From Serratia plymuthica (GTDB lineage Bacteria > Pseudomonadota > Gammaproteobacteria > Enterobacterales > Enterobacteriaceae), in the NCBI RefSeq assembly GCF_018336935.1, contig NZ_CP068771.1, positions 744,001 through 808,000 of the forward strand: 64,000 nucleotides of DNA, written 5' to 3'. The notes beneath the pieces are model-generated. The model had not been told where the DNA came from. It was given only the letters and a program-made list of their open reading frames with translations, and ran no database searches. Position numbers and translations under genes: made by a program. Positions 1-9,624 of the stretch are shown here, in pieces (position 1 is the first letter of the stretch; the number at the start of each line of letters is the position of its first letter).

Positions 1-408
1 GCCGGATACCTTGTGGTACGGATGATTAGCGTCTTTTTGGCGCATCACGGTGAACACCACGTCCTCGGCGTTGAAGTCGCGCGTCGGGGTGAAGTATTTG
101 TTGCTGTTGAATTTCACGCCCTTGCGCAGCGTAAAGGTGTAGGTTTTGCCATCCGGGCTGATGGTCCACTCGGTGGCCAGCGAGGGGGCAGGGGTTTTAT
201 CGCTTTCGCGCAGCGTCAGCAGGCGGTTATACAGCACCTGCGAAGTGGCGATAAACGTCGGCCCGGAGCTGGCGAGTTGCGGATTGAAAGACTCCGGCGA
301 GGCGACTGTGCAATAGACCAGCGTATCGGAAGCTGCCAGCGCGCTGCCCGCCGCCAACAGGCTGGTTCCCGCCAATAGCAGGCTTGCAGTTGTTTGTTTT
401 AAAAGCAT
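1..408 (-). CDS. Peptide ABC transporter substrate-binding protein, DppA-like (3' end outside window)
   Basis: Periplasmic solute-binding protein of the SBP_bac_5 family, which delivers di/oligopeptides (in some members haem) to an ABC permease. The visible 136 residues start with a signal peptide ending in GSALAA. Mature-domain signatures follow: LVYCTVASPESFNPQL, a LRKGVKF segment and NAEDVVFT near the window edge. These match the start of E. coli DppA closely. The ATG at 406-408 is the only sensible start because the signal peptide follows at once. The rest of the gene and its permease partners lie beyond base 1. SapA or another paralogue is possible; the family is certain, the substrate is not. 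Confidence 0.85.
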   Translation of the reverse strand, partial: MLLKQTTASLLLAGTSLLAAGSALAASDTLVYCTVASPESFNPQLASSGPTFIATSQVLYNRLLTLRESDKTPAPSLATEWTISPDGKTYTFTLRKGVKFNSNKYFTPTRDFNAEDVVFTVMRQKDANHPYHKVSG

Positions 409-634
409 AAAAGTGATAGCTCCCTCAGGTTGATGGGGGACACTGCCGCCGCTGTGGCATTCAGGCAGCCCCCGGTTTAACTATAATGAGACTTTGCGGA
501 TCTGGGAACGGGTGGCGGCGGATTCCTTTCCGGTTATTGCGTTGATCGCCAACATTTCCACCGCCGCCGGCGAACGTTTTTTACCTCGATAGTCCCTTTT
601 TCCGACATGCATTAACCTGTTGCTCTATATTTAT

Positions 635-665
635 GAAAATGATAATAAGTGTTATTATCATTTTC
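635..665. promoter_or_regulatory. Fur-box-like perfect inverted repeat
   Basis: A perfect 14-bp inverted repeat (arms 635-648 and 652-665, 3-bp spacer) is built from the GATAAT/ATTATC hexamers of Fur operators. It lies 84 bp before the VibH-like gene and about 230 bp before the divergent DppA-like gene. The arms can hold overlapping Fur dimers. The remainder of 409-748 shows no gene. Confidence 0.8.
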
Positions 666-748
666 ATTTGTAACCATGTTGAAACACTTTCAGCGCGTTG
701 CGGCCGTCGTTTTCCTGGTCTCCCTGTCGCATATCAAAGGTAGGTAAC

Positions 749-2095
749 ATGTCGGAAACCCTTTTGGCTACTGAATGGCTGCCGCTGTCGCCGGCGCAGT
801 TAGACTTCTGGGAGGAGTTTAGCCTGCATCCCGGGCAGCCTTTTTCCACCGTCGCTCACGTCACCGAATTGCGCGGAGCGGTGGACGAGGCGGCGCTGTG
901 TCGGGCGATAACCCTCACCGTTGCAGAAACGCAGGCGTTTGCGCTGCGGTTTGGCACCCGCAGAGGCGATCGGTTGCCGATGCAGCGCTACGATCCCGAA
1001 CGGGTGCCACGTCTGCAGCGTATTGATTTGCAGGAACATCCCGACCCATATCAGGCCGCGATGCGGCTGATGCAGGCCGATGCCGAGCAGCCGATGGATC
1101 TGCATACTCAACCTATGGCGGCCGTGTGGCTGCTCACTCTGGGGCCGACGCGCTATCTCTGGTACCTGCGTGCTCACCATATCATTATCGACGGTTACGG
1201 CATGGCGCTGGTCGAGCATCGCTGCGCTACGCTGTACGCGCATTTTCTCGGCAAGGGCACGGCGGGGCATGCATTGGGCGCCTTTAGCGCCTTCCAGCAG
1301 CATGAACTGGCCTACGGGGCTTCCGAACGCTGCGACAAGGATCGTCGGTTCTGGCAGCGTTATTTACCGCCGTCGCAGGTGCTGCCGACGGTGCGTAAAG
1401 GCGGCCGGGAATATGGCGTGAAATGCCTGAGCACCAGCACGCCGCTGCCGGAGGACATTTCACGGCGGCTGCGCCTGTTGTCCGAACGCAGCGGCATCGG
1501 TTGGCCCGATCTGCTGCTGGCACTGTCCGCCGCCTGGCTGTTTTTTACGTTGCCGCCCTTACCGCATGAAAGAGGGGATACGCGCACCCTGTGGATGCCG
1601 GCGATGAATCGTCGCAGCAGCAACGCGACCAATACGCCGGCTTTGGCGGTCAATACGCTGCCGTTTCTGGTTTCACTGCGTGCCGAAGAGACGCTGGGGC
1701 ATTTCCTGTCCGGTGTCACGCAAACGCTGCGTGAATTGCGCAGCCACGCCGGTTATCGCCTGCGGCAGATTGCCGCCGATCGCGGCGTGACGCCCGCTTC
1801 GCGTTTGTTTATTTCCCCGTTTATCAACGTTCAGCCATTTGACTCGGCCGGTTTCAGCGGCTGCACCAGCACGCGCCGGGTGCTGGCAGGCGGTGCCGGC
1901 GACGGGATTAACCTGATCTTCCGTGGCGGCGCTGACGCCGGCGATCTGCATTTGGATATCGATGTCTTTGTGCAGCAGTTCCCCACCGCCGGAGCGGCCA
2001 ACTACCGAAGCGCCTTGCAGGGCTTTTTGCAGCGCGCGTTGCGGGAAGGCGCGTTGGAGAGGGCGATCGGCGAGTTGGTGGCGGTGTCCGCCTGA
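749..2095 (+). CDS. Stand-alone NRPS condensation protein, VibH-like
   Basis: A single condensation domain of 448 residues with no adenylation or carrier domain. The catalytic HHxxxDG motif is intact (H143, H144, D148, G149). In vibriobactin synthesis VibH, the family model, joins dihydroxybenzoyl-carrier to a free polyamine, so the same amide-forming step on a soluble diamine is inferred here. The ATG at 749 was chosen over an upstream frame start at 698 because AAAGGTAGG lies just before it and the domain begins soon after. It forms its own unit behind the 635-665 Fur-like site and converges on the NRPS gene at 2139. It corresponds to the VibH homologue of published serratiochelin loci as I remember them. 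Confidence 0.88.
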   Translation: MSETLLATEWLPLSPAQLDFWEEFSLHPGQPFSTVAHVTELRGAVDEAALCRAITLTVAETQAFALRFGTRRGDRLPMQRYDPERVPRLQRIDLQEHPDPYQAAMRLMQADAEQPMDLHTQPMAAVWLLTLGPTRYLWYLRAHHIIIDGYGMALVEHRCATLYAHFLGKGTAGHALGAFSAFQQHELAYGASERCDKDRRFWQRYLPPSQVLPTVRKGGREYGVKCLSTSTPLPEDISRRLRLLSERSGIGWPDLLLALSAAWLFFTLPPLPHERGDTRTLWMPAMNRRSSNATNTPALAVNTLPFLVSLRAEETLGHFLSGVTQTLRELRSHAGYRLRQIAADRGVTPASRLFISPFINVQPFDSAGFSGCTSTRRVLAGGAGDGINLIFRGGADAGDLHLDIDVFVQQFPTAGAANYRSALQGFLQRALREGALERAIGELVAVSA

Positions 2096-2101
2096 TGAAA
2101 G

Positions 2102-2124
2102 CGGGCAGGGGATGACCCTGCCCG
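2102..2124. terminator. Hairpin between convergent NRPS genes
   Basis: A 9-bp GC-rich stem (2102-2110 with 2116-2124) and a 5-nt loop, between the stops of two convergent genes. There is only a short T-rich stretch on the leftward side, so it is probably a weak bidirectional terminator. Confidence 0.5.
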
Positions 2125-2138
2125 TAGGGGATTGACGG

Positions 2139-5100
2139 TTAGCGGGCCAGCAGCGCGGCGACCTCCCGTGCGTTCTTGCAGGGGATCAGCGCCGTTGGCG
2201 GCAGTTGGGTGCCAAAGGCGTCATTAAGCCGTGCGGCCACCTGGCGGATGTGCGGCAGTTTCAGCCCCATGCTGATAAAGGCGGTTTCCTCCCCCCACTC
2301 AGGATGCGGCGGCGTGCCGATGGCCTGCAGATAGATGGTCAGAATTTTGCCGCTCAGTACCGGCGGCGCGCTCGGCAACGGTGCTGCACAGGCGTTCAAC
2401 CCGGGAGCCGCCCGCCCGGCCCCGAGCGCGGCGCGGATGGCGTGACGGTCGGTTTTGCCGTTGCCGGAAAGCGGCAGCGCTTCGGCGTGGATAAAACGCG
2501 TCGGGATATGTGTACAAGGCAGATAGCCGGTCGAGAAGGCGCGAATATCCGCCAGCGACAGCGGCTTGCCGTCGTGGGTGAGGTACATCGCGCCCAGCGT
2601 CGATTCGGCATTTTCCCCGCTCGGATAATCCACCACCACGATGTCCAGAATCGCCTCATGCCCGCGCAGCACGTCTTCGATCTCCGGCAGCGACACGCGC
2701 ACGCCGCGGATTTTCACATAGCCGTTCACCCGGCTGGCGAACAGGATGTTGCCGTCCGGGCGATAGTAGCCCTGATCGCCGGTGCGGAAGGCCCGCAGCG
2801 GTTGCCCGTCGGGGCCATGCAACGGGATGAAGTCATGTTGCTTCACTTCGCCGTCTTCCAGATAACCTAACGCCAGATTCACCCCCGCCGTATGAATGCG
2901 GCCCACCACGCCGGCCGGGCAGTGCGTGCCGTCGTCATGGCAAATAAAGTATTGGTTGCCCGGCAATGGCCGGCCGTAGGGCACGGTGCCGGTGTCCTGC
3001 GCTGCAATCGGATGCCAGATGCTCCAGATAGTGGTTTCTGTCGGGCCGCCGAGTGAGAACAGGCAGATGTCCGGGCGCAGGCTACGCAACGTCTGCACCG
3101 TCGCCGGTTTGATGTAATCGCCGCCCTGAGCCACCAGCCGCAGTGAGCGCAGGCTGTCGGCCGTTTTGCAGGTGAGCAGCATTTCCAGGATCGCAGGCAC
3201 GGAACACCACAGGCTGACGCGGTGGCGCTCCACCAACCGGTTCCAACCGATGGCGTCTTTTTCCTGATGCGGCGCGGGCAGAACCAGCGTCGCACCGGCG
3301 CTGAGCGAGCCGAACAGGTCAAACATCGACATATCGTGGTGCGGCGGCGTCACGGAGATAAACACATCATCGGCGGTGACCGCCCAGCGTTGCAACGTCT
3401 GCCCAAGCACGTTGGCGGTGGCGCGGTTGTTGAGCACCACGCATTTGGGTTTGCCGGTGGTGCCGGAGGTGTACAGGTAATAGCCTGCCTCGGTGCTTGC
3501 GCTGCGCTCCGTCAGCGTTTGGTCGCCCGGCAGTTGAGGCGTGCCCGCAGCCGGATCGAGCAACTCCGTCGGCGTCACCCCGTGCGGGGTATCCAGCTCG
3601 CCCCGATGCACCACCAGATCTGGCCGGCAGTTGCTCAGCAGATAGGCGGTGCGTTCCGGCGGCGAGTTGATGTCGATCGGCACCCAGATAACCCCCAGCA
3701 GCGCACAGGCCAGGGAGATAGTCACGTGTTCCGGGCTGCGCGCCAGATACAGCGCCAGCACGCTGCCGCGCCCCAGATTGCGCCGCTGCAGGTTGGCCAT
3801 GACGGCCCCGACCTGGCGACCCAACTCAGGATAAGACAGGGTCTGCTCATCGCAGATCAGCGCCGGTCGCGGCTGTGGGTCGTTAAACAGCCGTTCGGCC
3901 AGCTGCGTCAGGTAGGGATAAGCGGTGAATGCCGCTTCGCCGTAGTTATGGCGATAGTGCCGATAATCGATAAACCGCGCCGGGGCGATCTCCAGATCGC
4001 TGTCCTGGCACATGTGCGCCACCCGGCGTTGCAGGGCGTCCAGCATCGCCCGCACCTGTTCGCCGTCCAGCGCCTGTTCGGCGTAATCGACGCATAGCTG
4101 CAGATTTTTGTCGGCGTCCTGCGTCAGGCGGATGTCGATCGCGACCTGTGGCGTTTGGGTCAGGCCGTCGTGGTAGCGGACCGGCGCGCCGGCCGACAGC
4201 GTCTCCCAGCTCAGGCAGTTGGTGAGAATGACCGGCAGCGCCGGGGCGCCCTGGCTGCGGTTCAGCAACTGCCGCGCCAGATCAACGCCGGAAAACGTCA
4301 GGTGGTCGAGAGCGCCCAGTATATCGTCCTGCAGTGCCTGTGCGCGGCTGACAAAGGTACCGCCCGCGAGTGAGTAACGCACGGCGACAAAGGTGGACGC
4401 GTTGCCGTGCGAACCGCCCGCCGCAGGAAATGCCACCGGCACGCCCACGCACAGCTCGCCGTCGGTGGTCCACTGCGCCAGCGTATCGAGGATCACCGCC
4501 GAAAGGGCGCTGTTGCGCAGCAGCGAATGGGCAGAGCCCAGGCGCGAGAAGGTTTTTAGCACTTCGCGCGGCAGGGTCAGGCTGGCGCGTCGGTAGCGAG
4601 AACTTTTGATGTTGGCCAGCGGGATGCGCCACGGCAACGCCGAAGGCGTGGTGACGTCCTGCAGTTTGGTCTGCCAATAGGCGGCGTCGGCCCGGCGCTG
4701 TTCTGCCGTTGCGGCGTCCGGCGGGGTAGCCGGTGCGATTGGCGGCAACGGAGCGTCATCGAACAGCCGGGCAATCAGGGTGGCGATGCCCTGGCCATCG
4801 AGGATCAGCGCGTCGAAGCTGGTGAAAATCAGCGTGTCGTAGCGCCCGATGGCGTCCTGCGTCTCCGGCAATTGAATGGCGGCAATGCGCCACAGCGGCT
4901 GCGCCGGATCGTGGCGCTGGTGCGAATACTGCTCGCGCAGGGCGGCCAGCCGTTGCTGCGCCGTATCATGCTCCAGCGAGCGCAGATCGTGCCGGTCCAG
5001 GTTCAGCGTGGTTTCCGGCCGTACGCGCTGGGTGAAACGCTGGGGATCGAGGCAGGTACGCAGCGCGGGATAGTGCTGCACCAGTTCGGCCAGCCGGGTT

Positions 5101-5231
5101 TCCAGCCGCGCCAGATCCAGCCGTTGGCCGCGGTATTCGCGGAAATCGTGCATTGCCACGCCGCCGAGCGGCCACTGTTCGCTGCGGCCGAGGAGGTAAG
5201 CCTGTTGCAGCGCGGTTAATGGTGTCTCCAT
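2139..5231 (-). CDS. NRPS Cy-A with degenerate carrier domain (VibF Cy2-A equivalent)
   Basis: 1030 residues. Residues 1-430 form a cyclization (Cy) domain, with D140-x4-D145-x2-G148 in place of the usual DxxxxDxxS. Residues about 440-950 form an adenylation domain, with A3 at YTSGTTGKPK (about 585), GGPTETT, and the A10 lysine in SGNGKTDRH. Residues about 960-1030 have a carrier-like fold but read MGLKLPHI where GGxSL is expected, so the phosphopantetheine serine is replaced by Leu. The A domain should activate the amino acid that becomes the azoline ring; in VibF this is L-Thr. My hand-aligned pocket is D-M-F-C-V-Q-L-I-W-K, whose L-I-W end recalls Cys codes, so Thr, Ser and Cys all stay open. 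It is probably cotranscribed with the 5304-6896 gene. Confidence 0.88.
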   Translation of the reverse strand: METPLTALQQAYLLGRSEQWPLGGVAMHDFREYRGQRLDLARLETRLAELVQHYPALRTCLDPQRFTQRVRPETTLNLDRHDLRSLEHDTAQQRLAALREQYSHQRHDPAQPLWRIAAIQLPETQDAIGRYDTLIFTSFDALILDGQGIATLIARLFDDAPLPPIAPATPPDAATAEQRRADAAYWQTKLQDVTTPSALPWRIPLANIKSSRYRRASLTLPREVLKTFSRLGSAHSLLRNSALSAVILDTLAQWTTDGELCVGVPVAFPAAGGSHGNASTFVAVRYSLAGGTFVSRAQALQDDILGALDHLTFSGVDLARQLLNRSQGAPALPVILTNCLSWETLSAGAPVRYHDGLTQTPQVAIDIRLTQDADKNLQLCVDYAEQALDGEQVRAMLDALQRRVAHMCQDSDLEIAPARFIDYRHYRHNYGEAAFTAYPYLTQLAERLFNDPQPRPALICDEQTLSYPELGRQVGAVMANLQRRNLGRGSVLALYLARSPEHVTISLACALLGVIWVPIDINSPPERTAYLLSNCRPDLVVHRGELDTPHGVTPTELLDPAAGTPQLPGDQTLTERSASTEAGYYLYTSGTTGKPKCVVLNNRATANVLGQTLQRWAVTADDVFISVTPPHHDMSMFDLFGSLSAGATLVLPAPHQEKDAIGWNRLVERHRVSLWCSVPAILEMLLTCKTADSLRSLRLVAQGGDYIKPATVQTLRSLRPDICLFSLGGPTETTIWSIWHPIAAQDTGTVPYGRPLPGNQYFICHDDGTHCPAGVVGRIHTAGVNLALGYLEDGEVKQHDFIPLHGPDGQPLRAFRTGDQGYYRPDGNILFASRVNGYVKIRGVRVSLPEIEDVLRGHEAILDIVVVDYPSGENAESTLGAMYLTHDGKPLSLADIRAFSTGYLPCTHIPTRFIHAEALPLSGNGKTDRHAIRAALGAGRAAPGLNACAAPLPSAPPVLSGKILTIYLQAIGTPPHPEWGEETAFISMGLKLPHIRQVAARLNDAFGTQLPPTALIPCKNAREVAALLAR

Positions 5232-5303
5232 GGTATTTCCCTATTGTCGCTAACCGATGAAAAAGAACGCAGGGCGCGTGGGGGCGGCGCGCCCAAAGCC
5301 GAA

Positions 5304-6896
5304 TCAGACCTGAGGTGCCAGCACTTTCAGCAGCATCTGCGCGCCTGCGGCGGCGTTGGGGTCACGCTCGCAGATCAACGCGGCCAGCGCTGCCGGAGTG
5401 GGGTGCGCCGCCAGATCTTGCGCGGTCAAGGCTACCGGCAGGTATTTATTGAGCACCCCGAGCAGGGCGAGCAACGCGGCCTCCGGCAATGGCAGGGCGG
5501 TGATGTCGTCATCGTCGCGCAGCCTGACGCCCGGCGCTACGCGCGCCAACAAAAGGTGCAGCAACTGGCGTACCGGGGTTTGGGTTTCCGGCAAGCACTG
5601 TGACAGCAACTGCGCCAATGGCCGCCTGAAACTGTCGGGGTGGTGCGCCGCCTGTTGCAACAGGGCGCCGTAGGTGGCAAACAGCCGCTGCGGCAGCCGG
5701 TCCGGGAAGGCATCCATCCGCAGATCCCAGTTGATCAAAATACCGCCGTTGGCATGCGCCACCTGGGCGTCCAGCGCTACCTGCGGGCCCTGGGAAATCA
5801 CCCAGTCCAGCGGGCCAAAGGTATGGGTGACCTGGTCGGAAAACAGCGCTTTGCCGCGAATGCCGAAACCGGCGGTGAACACCACCGGCGAAGGTTGCAT
5901 GCTGCCGTGCAGGCGCGACAGGTCACGCATCACGCTCACGCCCGGGTAGTCGGCATGGGCGAGCAATTCCGCCAGTTGATCCATCAGGCGGCGGCAGAAG
6001 GCGGGCAAGTTTTCCGCCGGATTGAGCTCTACACCGAGCAGCACCAAATTGGAGAAGTCGCCAATGATGCCCTCCACGCCTTCCGCATCCCGGTGGAACA
6101 GCGGCACGTTGAGCCGGAAGCGTCGCAGGTTCCAGCCGTGGCCGACGGTAATGGCGAACAGTGCCAGAAACAGGGCGGAAAGCGTGACGCTATGCGCTTT
6201 GGCGGCATCTTCCAGCGCTTGGGTTTCTCTTGCGCTCAGCTGCAGCGCCAGCCGATCGCTCTGGCAGCGTTCCGGTGCGCGCAGCAGGTGGGGCGCGGGC
6301 GGCAGTTGCGCCAGGCGTTCGCGCCACCAGGCCTGAGCGCGGGCGCGCCGCTCAGGTAGCTCCGCGTCGGCATGGTGCCGCTCCAGATAGTCAAAATAGG
6401 GTACGCCGTCGTTGTCCGGGGCGGCCGGGCAGTGGTGATAAAAGCGCGCCAGATCCTCCATCAATACGCGAAATCCCATGGCATCGCCGGCGATCATGTC
6501 CAAATCCACATGCAGCCGGCTGTGTCCTTCCGGCAACAGACTGAGGCTGATGTCGCAAGGAACGCCCTGTTCCAGCGGCAATTTCTGGCTGCTTTTTTGC
6601 CGGCGTTTGGCGCTCAGCGCGTTGGCCATCTCGGGGGCGTCGGTATGGCGGAAGTCGTCGATATGCAGGCAATGACGCGGACCGCAGGCATCAATGGTCT
6701 GTTGACCGTCCGCCGTGATGCGCAGGCGCAGCATCGGGTGGTGCAAATAAAGGGCGGTCACGGCCTGTCTCAGTCGTTCGACGTCCAGGTCGCAGCCGTT
6801 AAATTCCGCATACAGGTGGGCGGAGACGCCCCCCAGCGGCGCTTCGGATTGCCGGCCCACCCAGTAGGCGGCCTGCATCGTGGTCAACGCTTTCAT
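5304..6896 (-). CDS. NRPS cyclization-domain protein with degenerate carrier tail (VibF Cy1 equivalent)
   Basis: 530 residues. Residues 1-430 form a Cy domain with D133-x4-D138-x2-G141, again Gly where Ser is usual. The C-terminal 90 residues align with a carrier domain but have LPLPEA where LGGxSL should be, so Glu replaces the attachment serine. In VibF two tandem Cy domains share condensation and heterocyclization; here the second Cy would act in trans with the 2139-5231 protein. It is the first gene of the leftward operon (72-bp gap to the next). Its promoter faces the Fur-like region at 6940-7210, which it shares with the divergent receptor gene. Confidence 0.85.
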   Translation of the reverse strand: MKALTTMQAAYWVGRQSEAPLGGVSAHLYAEFNGCDLDVERLRQAVTALYLHHPMLRLRITADGQQTIDACGPRHCLHIDDFRHTDAPEMANALSAKRRQKSSQKLPLEQGVPCDISLSLLPEGHSRLHVDLDMIAGDAMGFRVLMEDLARFYHHCPAAPDNDGVPYFDYLERHHADAELPERRARAQAWWRERLAQLPPAPHLLRAPERCQSDRLALQLSARETQALEDAAKAHSVTLSALFLALFAITVGHGWNLRRFRLNVPLFHRDAEGVEGIIGDFSNLVLLGVELNPAENLPAFCRRLMDQLAELLAHADYPGVSVMRDLSRLHGSMQPSPVVFTAGFGIRGKALFSDQVTHTFGPLDWVISQGPQVALDAQVAHANGGILINWDLRMDAFPDRLPQRLFATYGALLQQAAHHPDSFRRPLAQLLSQCLPETQTPVRQLLHLLLARVAPGVRLRDDDDITALPLPEAALLALLGVLNKYLPVALTAQDLAAHPTPAALAALICERDPNAAAGAQMLLKVLAPQV

Positions 6897-6943
6897 TGGG
6901 TTTCCATCAGTATTGAGAGACGGGAAGAATATATTCCAATGTT

Positions 6944-6964
6944 AATAAGAATGAAAATTATTAC
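6944..6964 (-). promoter_or_regulatory. Possible Fur-like site before leftward NRPS operon
   Basis: An AT-rich imperfect palindrome (AATAA...TTATT) of NATAAT-type hexamers lies 48-68 bp upstream of the leftward NRPS start. It is weaker than the sites at 635 and 7162. The interval 6897-7400 is otherwise AT-rich with no credible gene. Confidence 0.35.
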
Positions 6965-7160
6965 TATTTTTATTTGTTATTGTAAAACGAAGTCGTCATG
7001 AGGGGCGGATGCGTATCGACCTCATGGGGTAAATGAATATTTTCTATATAATTTTGTTTTATATTAATTTTTAATGAAATTATTGCGATTTTAAATGACA
7101 GAAAAAACCGGTTTATTGGCCTTCCTGCGGTGTGGTTTCTAGCCTGCTCATCTTTCTTCA

Positions 7161-7210
7161 TTGATAATGATTTGCATTAAAATATGTAAAACATTATCAT
7201 TATTAACATT
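7161..7210 (+). promoter_or_regulatory. Tandem Fur-box-like sites in divergent siderophore promoter
   Basis: TGATAATGATTTGCA (7162-7176) matches the 7-1-7 Fur consensus TGATAATNATTATCA with two mismatches. A weaker second site follows at 7191-7210. Both lie between the leftward NRPS operon and the receptor gene, consistent with iron control of both directions. Confidence 0.7.
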
Positions 7211-7400
7211 TCTTTACGTTTCCAGACAAAAATACTGCATCCGCCCGCTGTGCGTCTGGGGGGAAGCCGTCTGCGGCAGGGATAGGCAACAGCAAGGCCA
7301 GGGAAGGCCGCAATGCCAGTGTTAGTGTGAGTATCAGCGTCGTTACCTATGTGAAAACAATCAAATTTTTGTGCATCTGGGATGAAAGGAGAATACATCT

Positions 7401-9524
7401 ATGAGCAAGAATTCAGCGGCTCAAAGGCATAAAACCGTAGGAAACAAGGAAAAAGCGGGCTTACAGGCCATCGGGGCATTTTCCTCACTCTTTTTGGGGC
7501 TGTGCTCTGTGTCTGTGGGGAACGTTAACGCAGCAGCGCCGGACGATAAGGTGCAGGAAGCCGCCGACGGCAAACGTCAAGGCAATTGGCAGGACTCGGA
7601 GAGCCTGCTGGTCACCGGCGAAAAAATTAAACGCACCATTTTCGATACCGGCTCCAGCGTGCAAGTGTTCGACAGCGAACGGATTTCTTCCATGCCGAAT
7701 GCGTTGCAGGTCACCGATTTGCTGCGCATGACCCCTAACGTGGTCGATTTGGGCATTGGCAACAATTTGCCGACCGTGCGCGGCATCGACGGCTCCGGCC
7801 CGAACGTCGGCGCCAATGCTTTCCTCAGCGGCACTCGCCCGCGTCTCAATCTGTCAATGGACGGCCGTTCTCTGACCTATAACGAGCAGGCATTTGGTCC
7901 GCAGTCGCTGTGGGATCTGGATCGCGTTGAAGTGTTTCTCGGTCCGCAGAGCTATATTCAGGGGCGCAACGCCATCGCCGGCGCCATCGTAATGACCAGC
8001 AAGGATCCGACTTTCGACTGGGAAAGCGCCTTCAAGGGCGGAGCCGGCAACCAGCATTCTTCACAGCTGTCCGCCATGGCCTCCGGCCCGCTGGTGGAGG
8101 ACCAACTGGCGTTCCGCGTCAGCGTCGATCGTCAGCGTCGCCGCAGCGATGTCGACCTTCCCGCTTATGAACCGGTAGGGGATCCGCGTGAGGTTGAAGC
8201 CACCACCGCTCGCGCCAAACTGTTGTTTAACCCGGCAGGTATGCGCGAGCTGACCACCAAGCTGACCTTTAACCATTTTGGCAGCACCTCACCGCAAAAC
8301 GAGAGCCTTAACCCGTTGGTTCACCCGACTAACCCGCGCCACGATCCGCGCCGTGCGGTGTTTAAAAGCAATACCAACAGCAGCGTCTGGGATCTGGCCT
8401 GGGAGCAGTCCGACAGTCTGACGCTGGAAAACCGCGTTATTTACACCGACTTCAATATTAATCGTCCCACTGCCTACAATATTCAGTATGCGGAAATCGA
8501 CGGTAAAGAGGTACATGTGGAGCCGGTGGCGCGCTTTGGCGGGCCGGACAGCCGCCTGCGAGGGCTGGCGGGGTTGCGGTATTTCCACGCCAAGCAGGAT
8601 GAGTTCGTTAATATTTTCGGCGGCTCCAGTTTCAAGGATAAAACCGACACCCACTCGGCCTTTGCCGAACTGACCTACGCCATCACGCCACAGGTGGATA
8701 TCACGGCCGCCAGCCGCGTGGAGCGTGAACATCGCCGGCGTACCGGTGGCAGCAACGCCGTGCGTATCGATTTCGACGAAACCTACGATGTGTTCCTGCC
8801 GAAGCTGGATCTGGCCTGGAAACCGACGGACGCGCAGACCTACGGCGCCAAAGTGGCGCGCGGCTATAACGCCGGCGGCGCCGGCATCACTATCGGCACG
8901 CCGGTGGTCAGCTACACCTACGGCTCCGAATATGTCTGGAACTATGAACTGTATTCCCGCCACCACCTGAAAGACGCCAACGTCATCCTGACCAGCAACA
9001 TTTTCTACAACGACTACAAGGACATGCAGCTGCCTTACTCCTTGGGTGAGAACTCCAGCGTGATCCGCAATGCCGACAAGGTGGAAACCTACGGCGCGGA
9101 AATGGGGGCGACCTGGCAGCCGCGTTGGGACTTCGAGTTGTTCGGTAACGTCGGCCTGCTGAAGACCAAGATCAAGAAGTTCTCGGGCAGCGGCGTAGAT
9201 GGGCACGAACTGGCGCGTGCGCCGGCCTATACCGCCAACATGGGGGCCAAATATCAATTGATGGCCGGGCTGGAACTGAGCGGCAACGTGGCGTTCTCGG
9301 ACTCCTACTACTCGCAGTACGACAACGACTCACGCGGGCGTATCGGTTCTTACTGGTCAGCGAATACCCAACTGGCGTACACCTTCGCCTATGGTCGCGC
9401 CACCCTGTATGCGCAGAACCTGTTTGACTCGGAACGTCGCGTGATGGTCAGCGGCAACGACGTTTATACCGCGACCCAGCAGCGTCCGAGCATGATTGGT
9501 GCCGCACTGGAACTGACATTCTGA
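7401..9524 (+). CDS. TonB-dependent siderophore receptor
   Basis: A 707-residue outer-membrane beta-barrel with N-terminal plug. The export signal is long (about 45 residues, ending in VNAAA). A TonB-box-like segment (ESLLVTGEK) follows, then plug motifs including LDRVEVFLGPQS and GAIVMTS, then the barrel, ending in the C-terminal Phe expected for BAM-dependent assembly (LELTF). AAAGGAGA precedes the start. Position first in an operon with the C-T-C NRPS and a YncE-like protein, behind Fur-like sites, implies it imports the ferric complex of the siderophore made here. Energy comes from TonB-ExbBD, encoded elsewhere. Confidence 0.93.
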   Translation: MSKNSAAQRHKTVGNKEKAGLQAIGAFSSLFLGLCSVSVGNVNAAAPDDKVQEAADGKRQGNWQDSESLLVTGEKIKRTIFDTGSSVQVFDSERISSMPNALQVTDLLRMTPNVVDLGIGNNLPTVRGIDGSGPNVGANAFLSGTRPRLNLSMDGRSLTYNEQAFGPQSLWDLDRVEVFLGPQSYIQGRNAIAGAIVMTSKDPTFDWESAFKGGAGNQHSSQLSAMASGPLVEDQLAFRVSVDRQRRRSDVDLPAYEPVGDPREVEATTARAKLLFNPAGMRELTTKLTFNHFGSTSPQNESLNPLVHPTNPRHDPRRAVFKSNTNSSVWDLAWEQSDSLTLENRVIYTDFNINRPTAYNIQYAEIDGKEVHVEPVARFGGPDSRLRGLAGLRYFHAKQDEFVNIFGGSSFKDKTDTHSAFAELTYAITPQVDITAASRVEREHRRRTGGSNAVRIDFDETYDVFLPKLDLAWKPTDAQTYGAKVARGYNAGGAGITIGTPVVSYTYGSEYVWNYELYSRHHLKDANVILTSNIFYNDYKDMQLPYSLGENSSVIRNADKVETYGAEMGATWQPRWDFELFGNVGLLKTKIKKFSGSGVDGHELARAPAYTANMGAKYQLMAGLELSGNVAFSDSYYSQYDNDSRGRIGSYWSANTQLAYTFAYGRATLYAQNLFDSERRVMVSGNDVYTATQQRPSMIGAALELTF

Positions 9525-9624
9525 TAACGGGCTTTGTCAATTGCCTGCGGGGCGTGCAAACGCCCCTTTTCGTGACAAGCGTTCCCCGACGTTCCGGTGC
9601 GACCGGGCACAAGGAGATAGAGCA

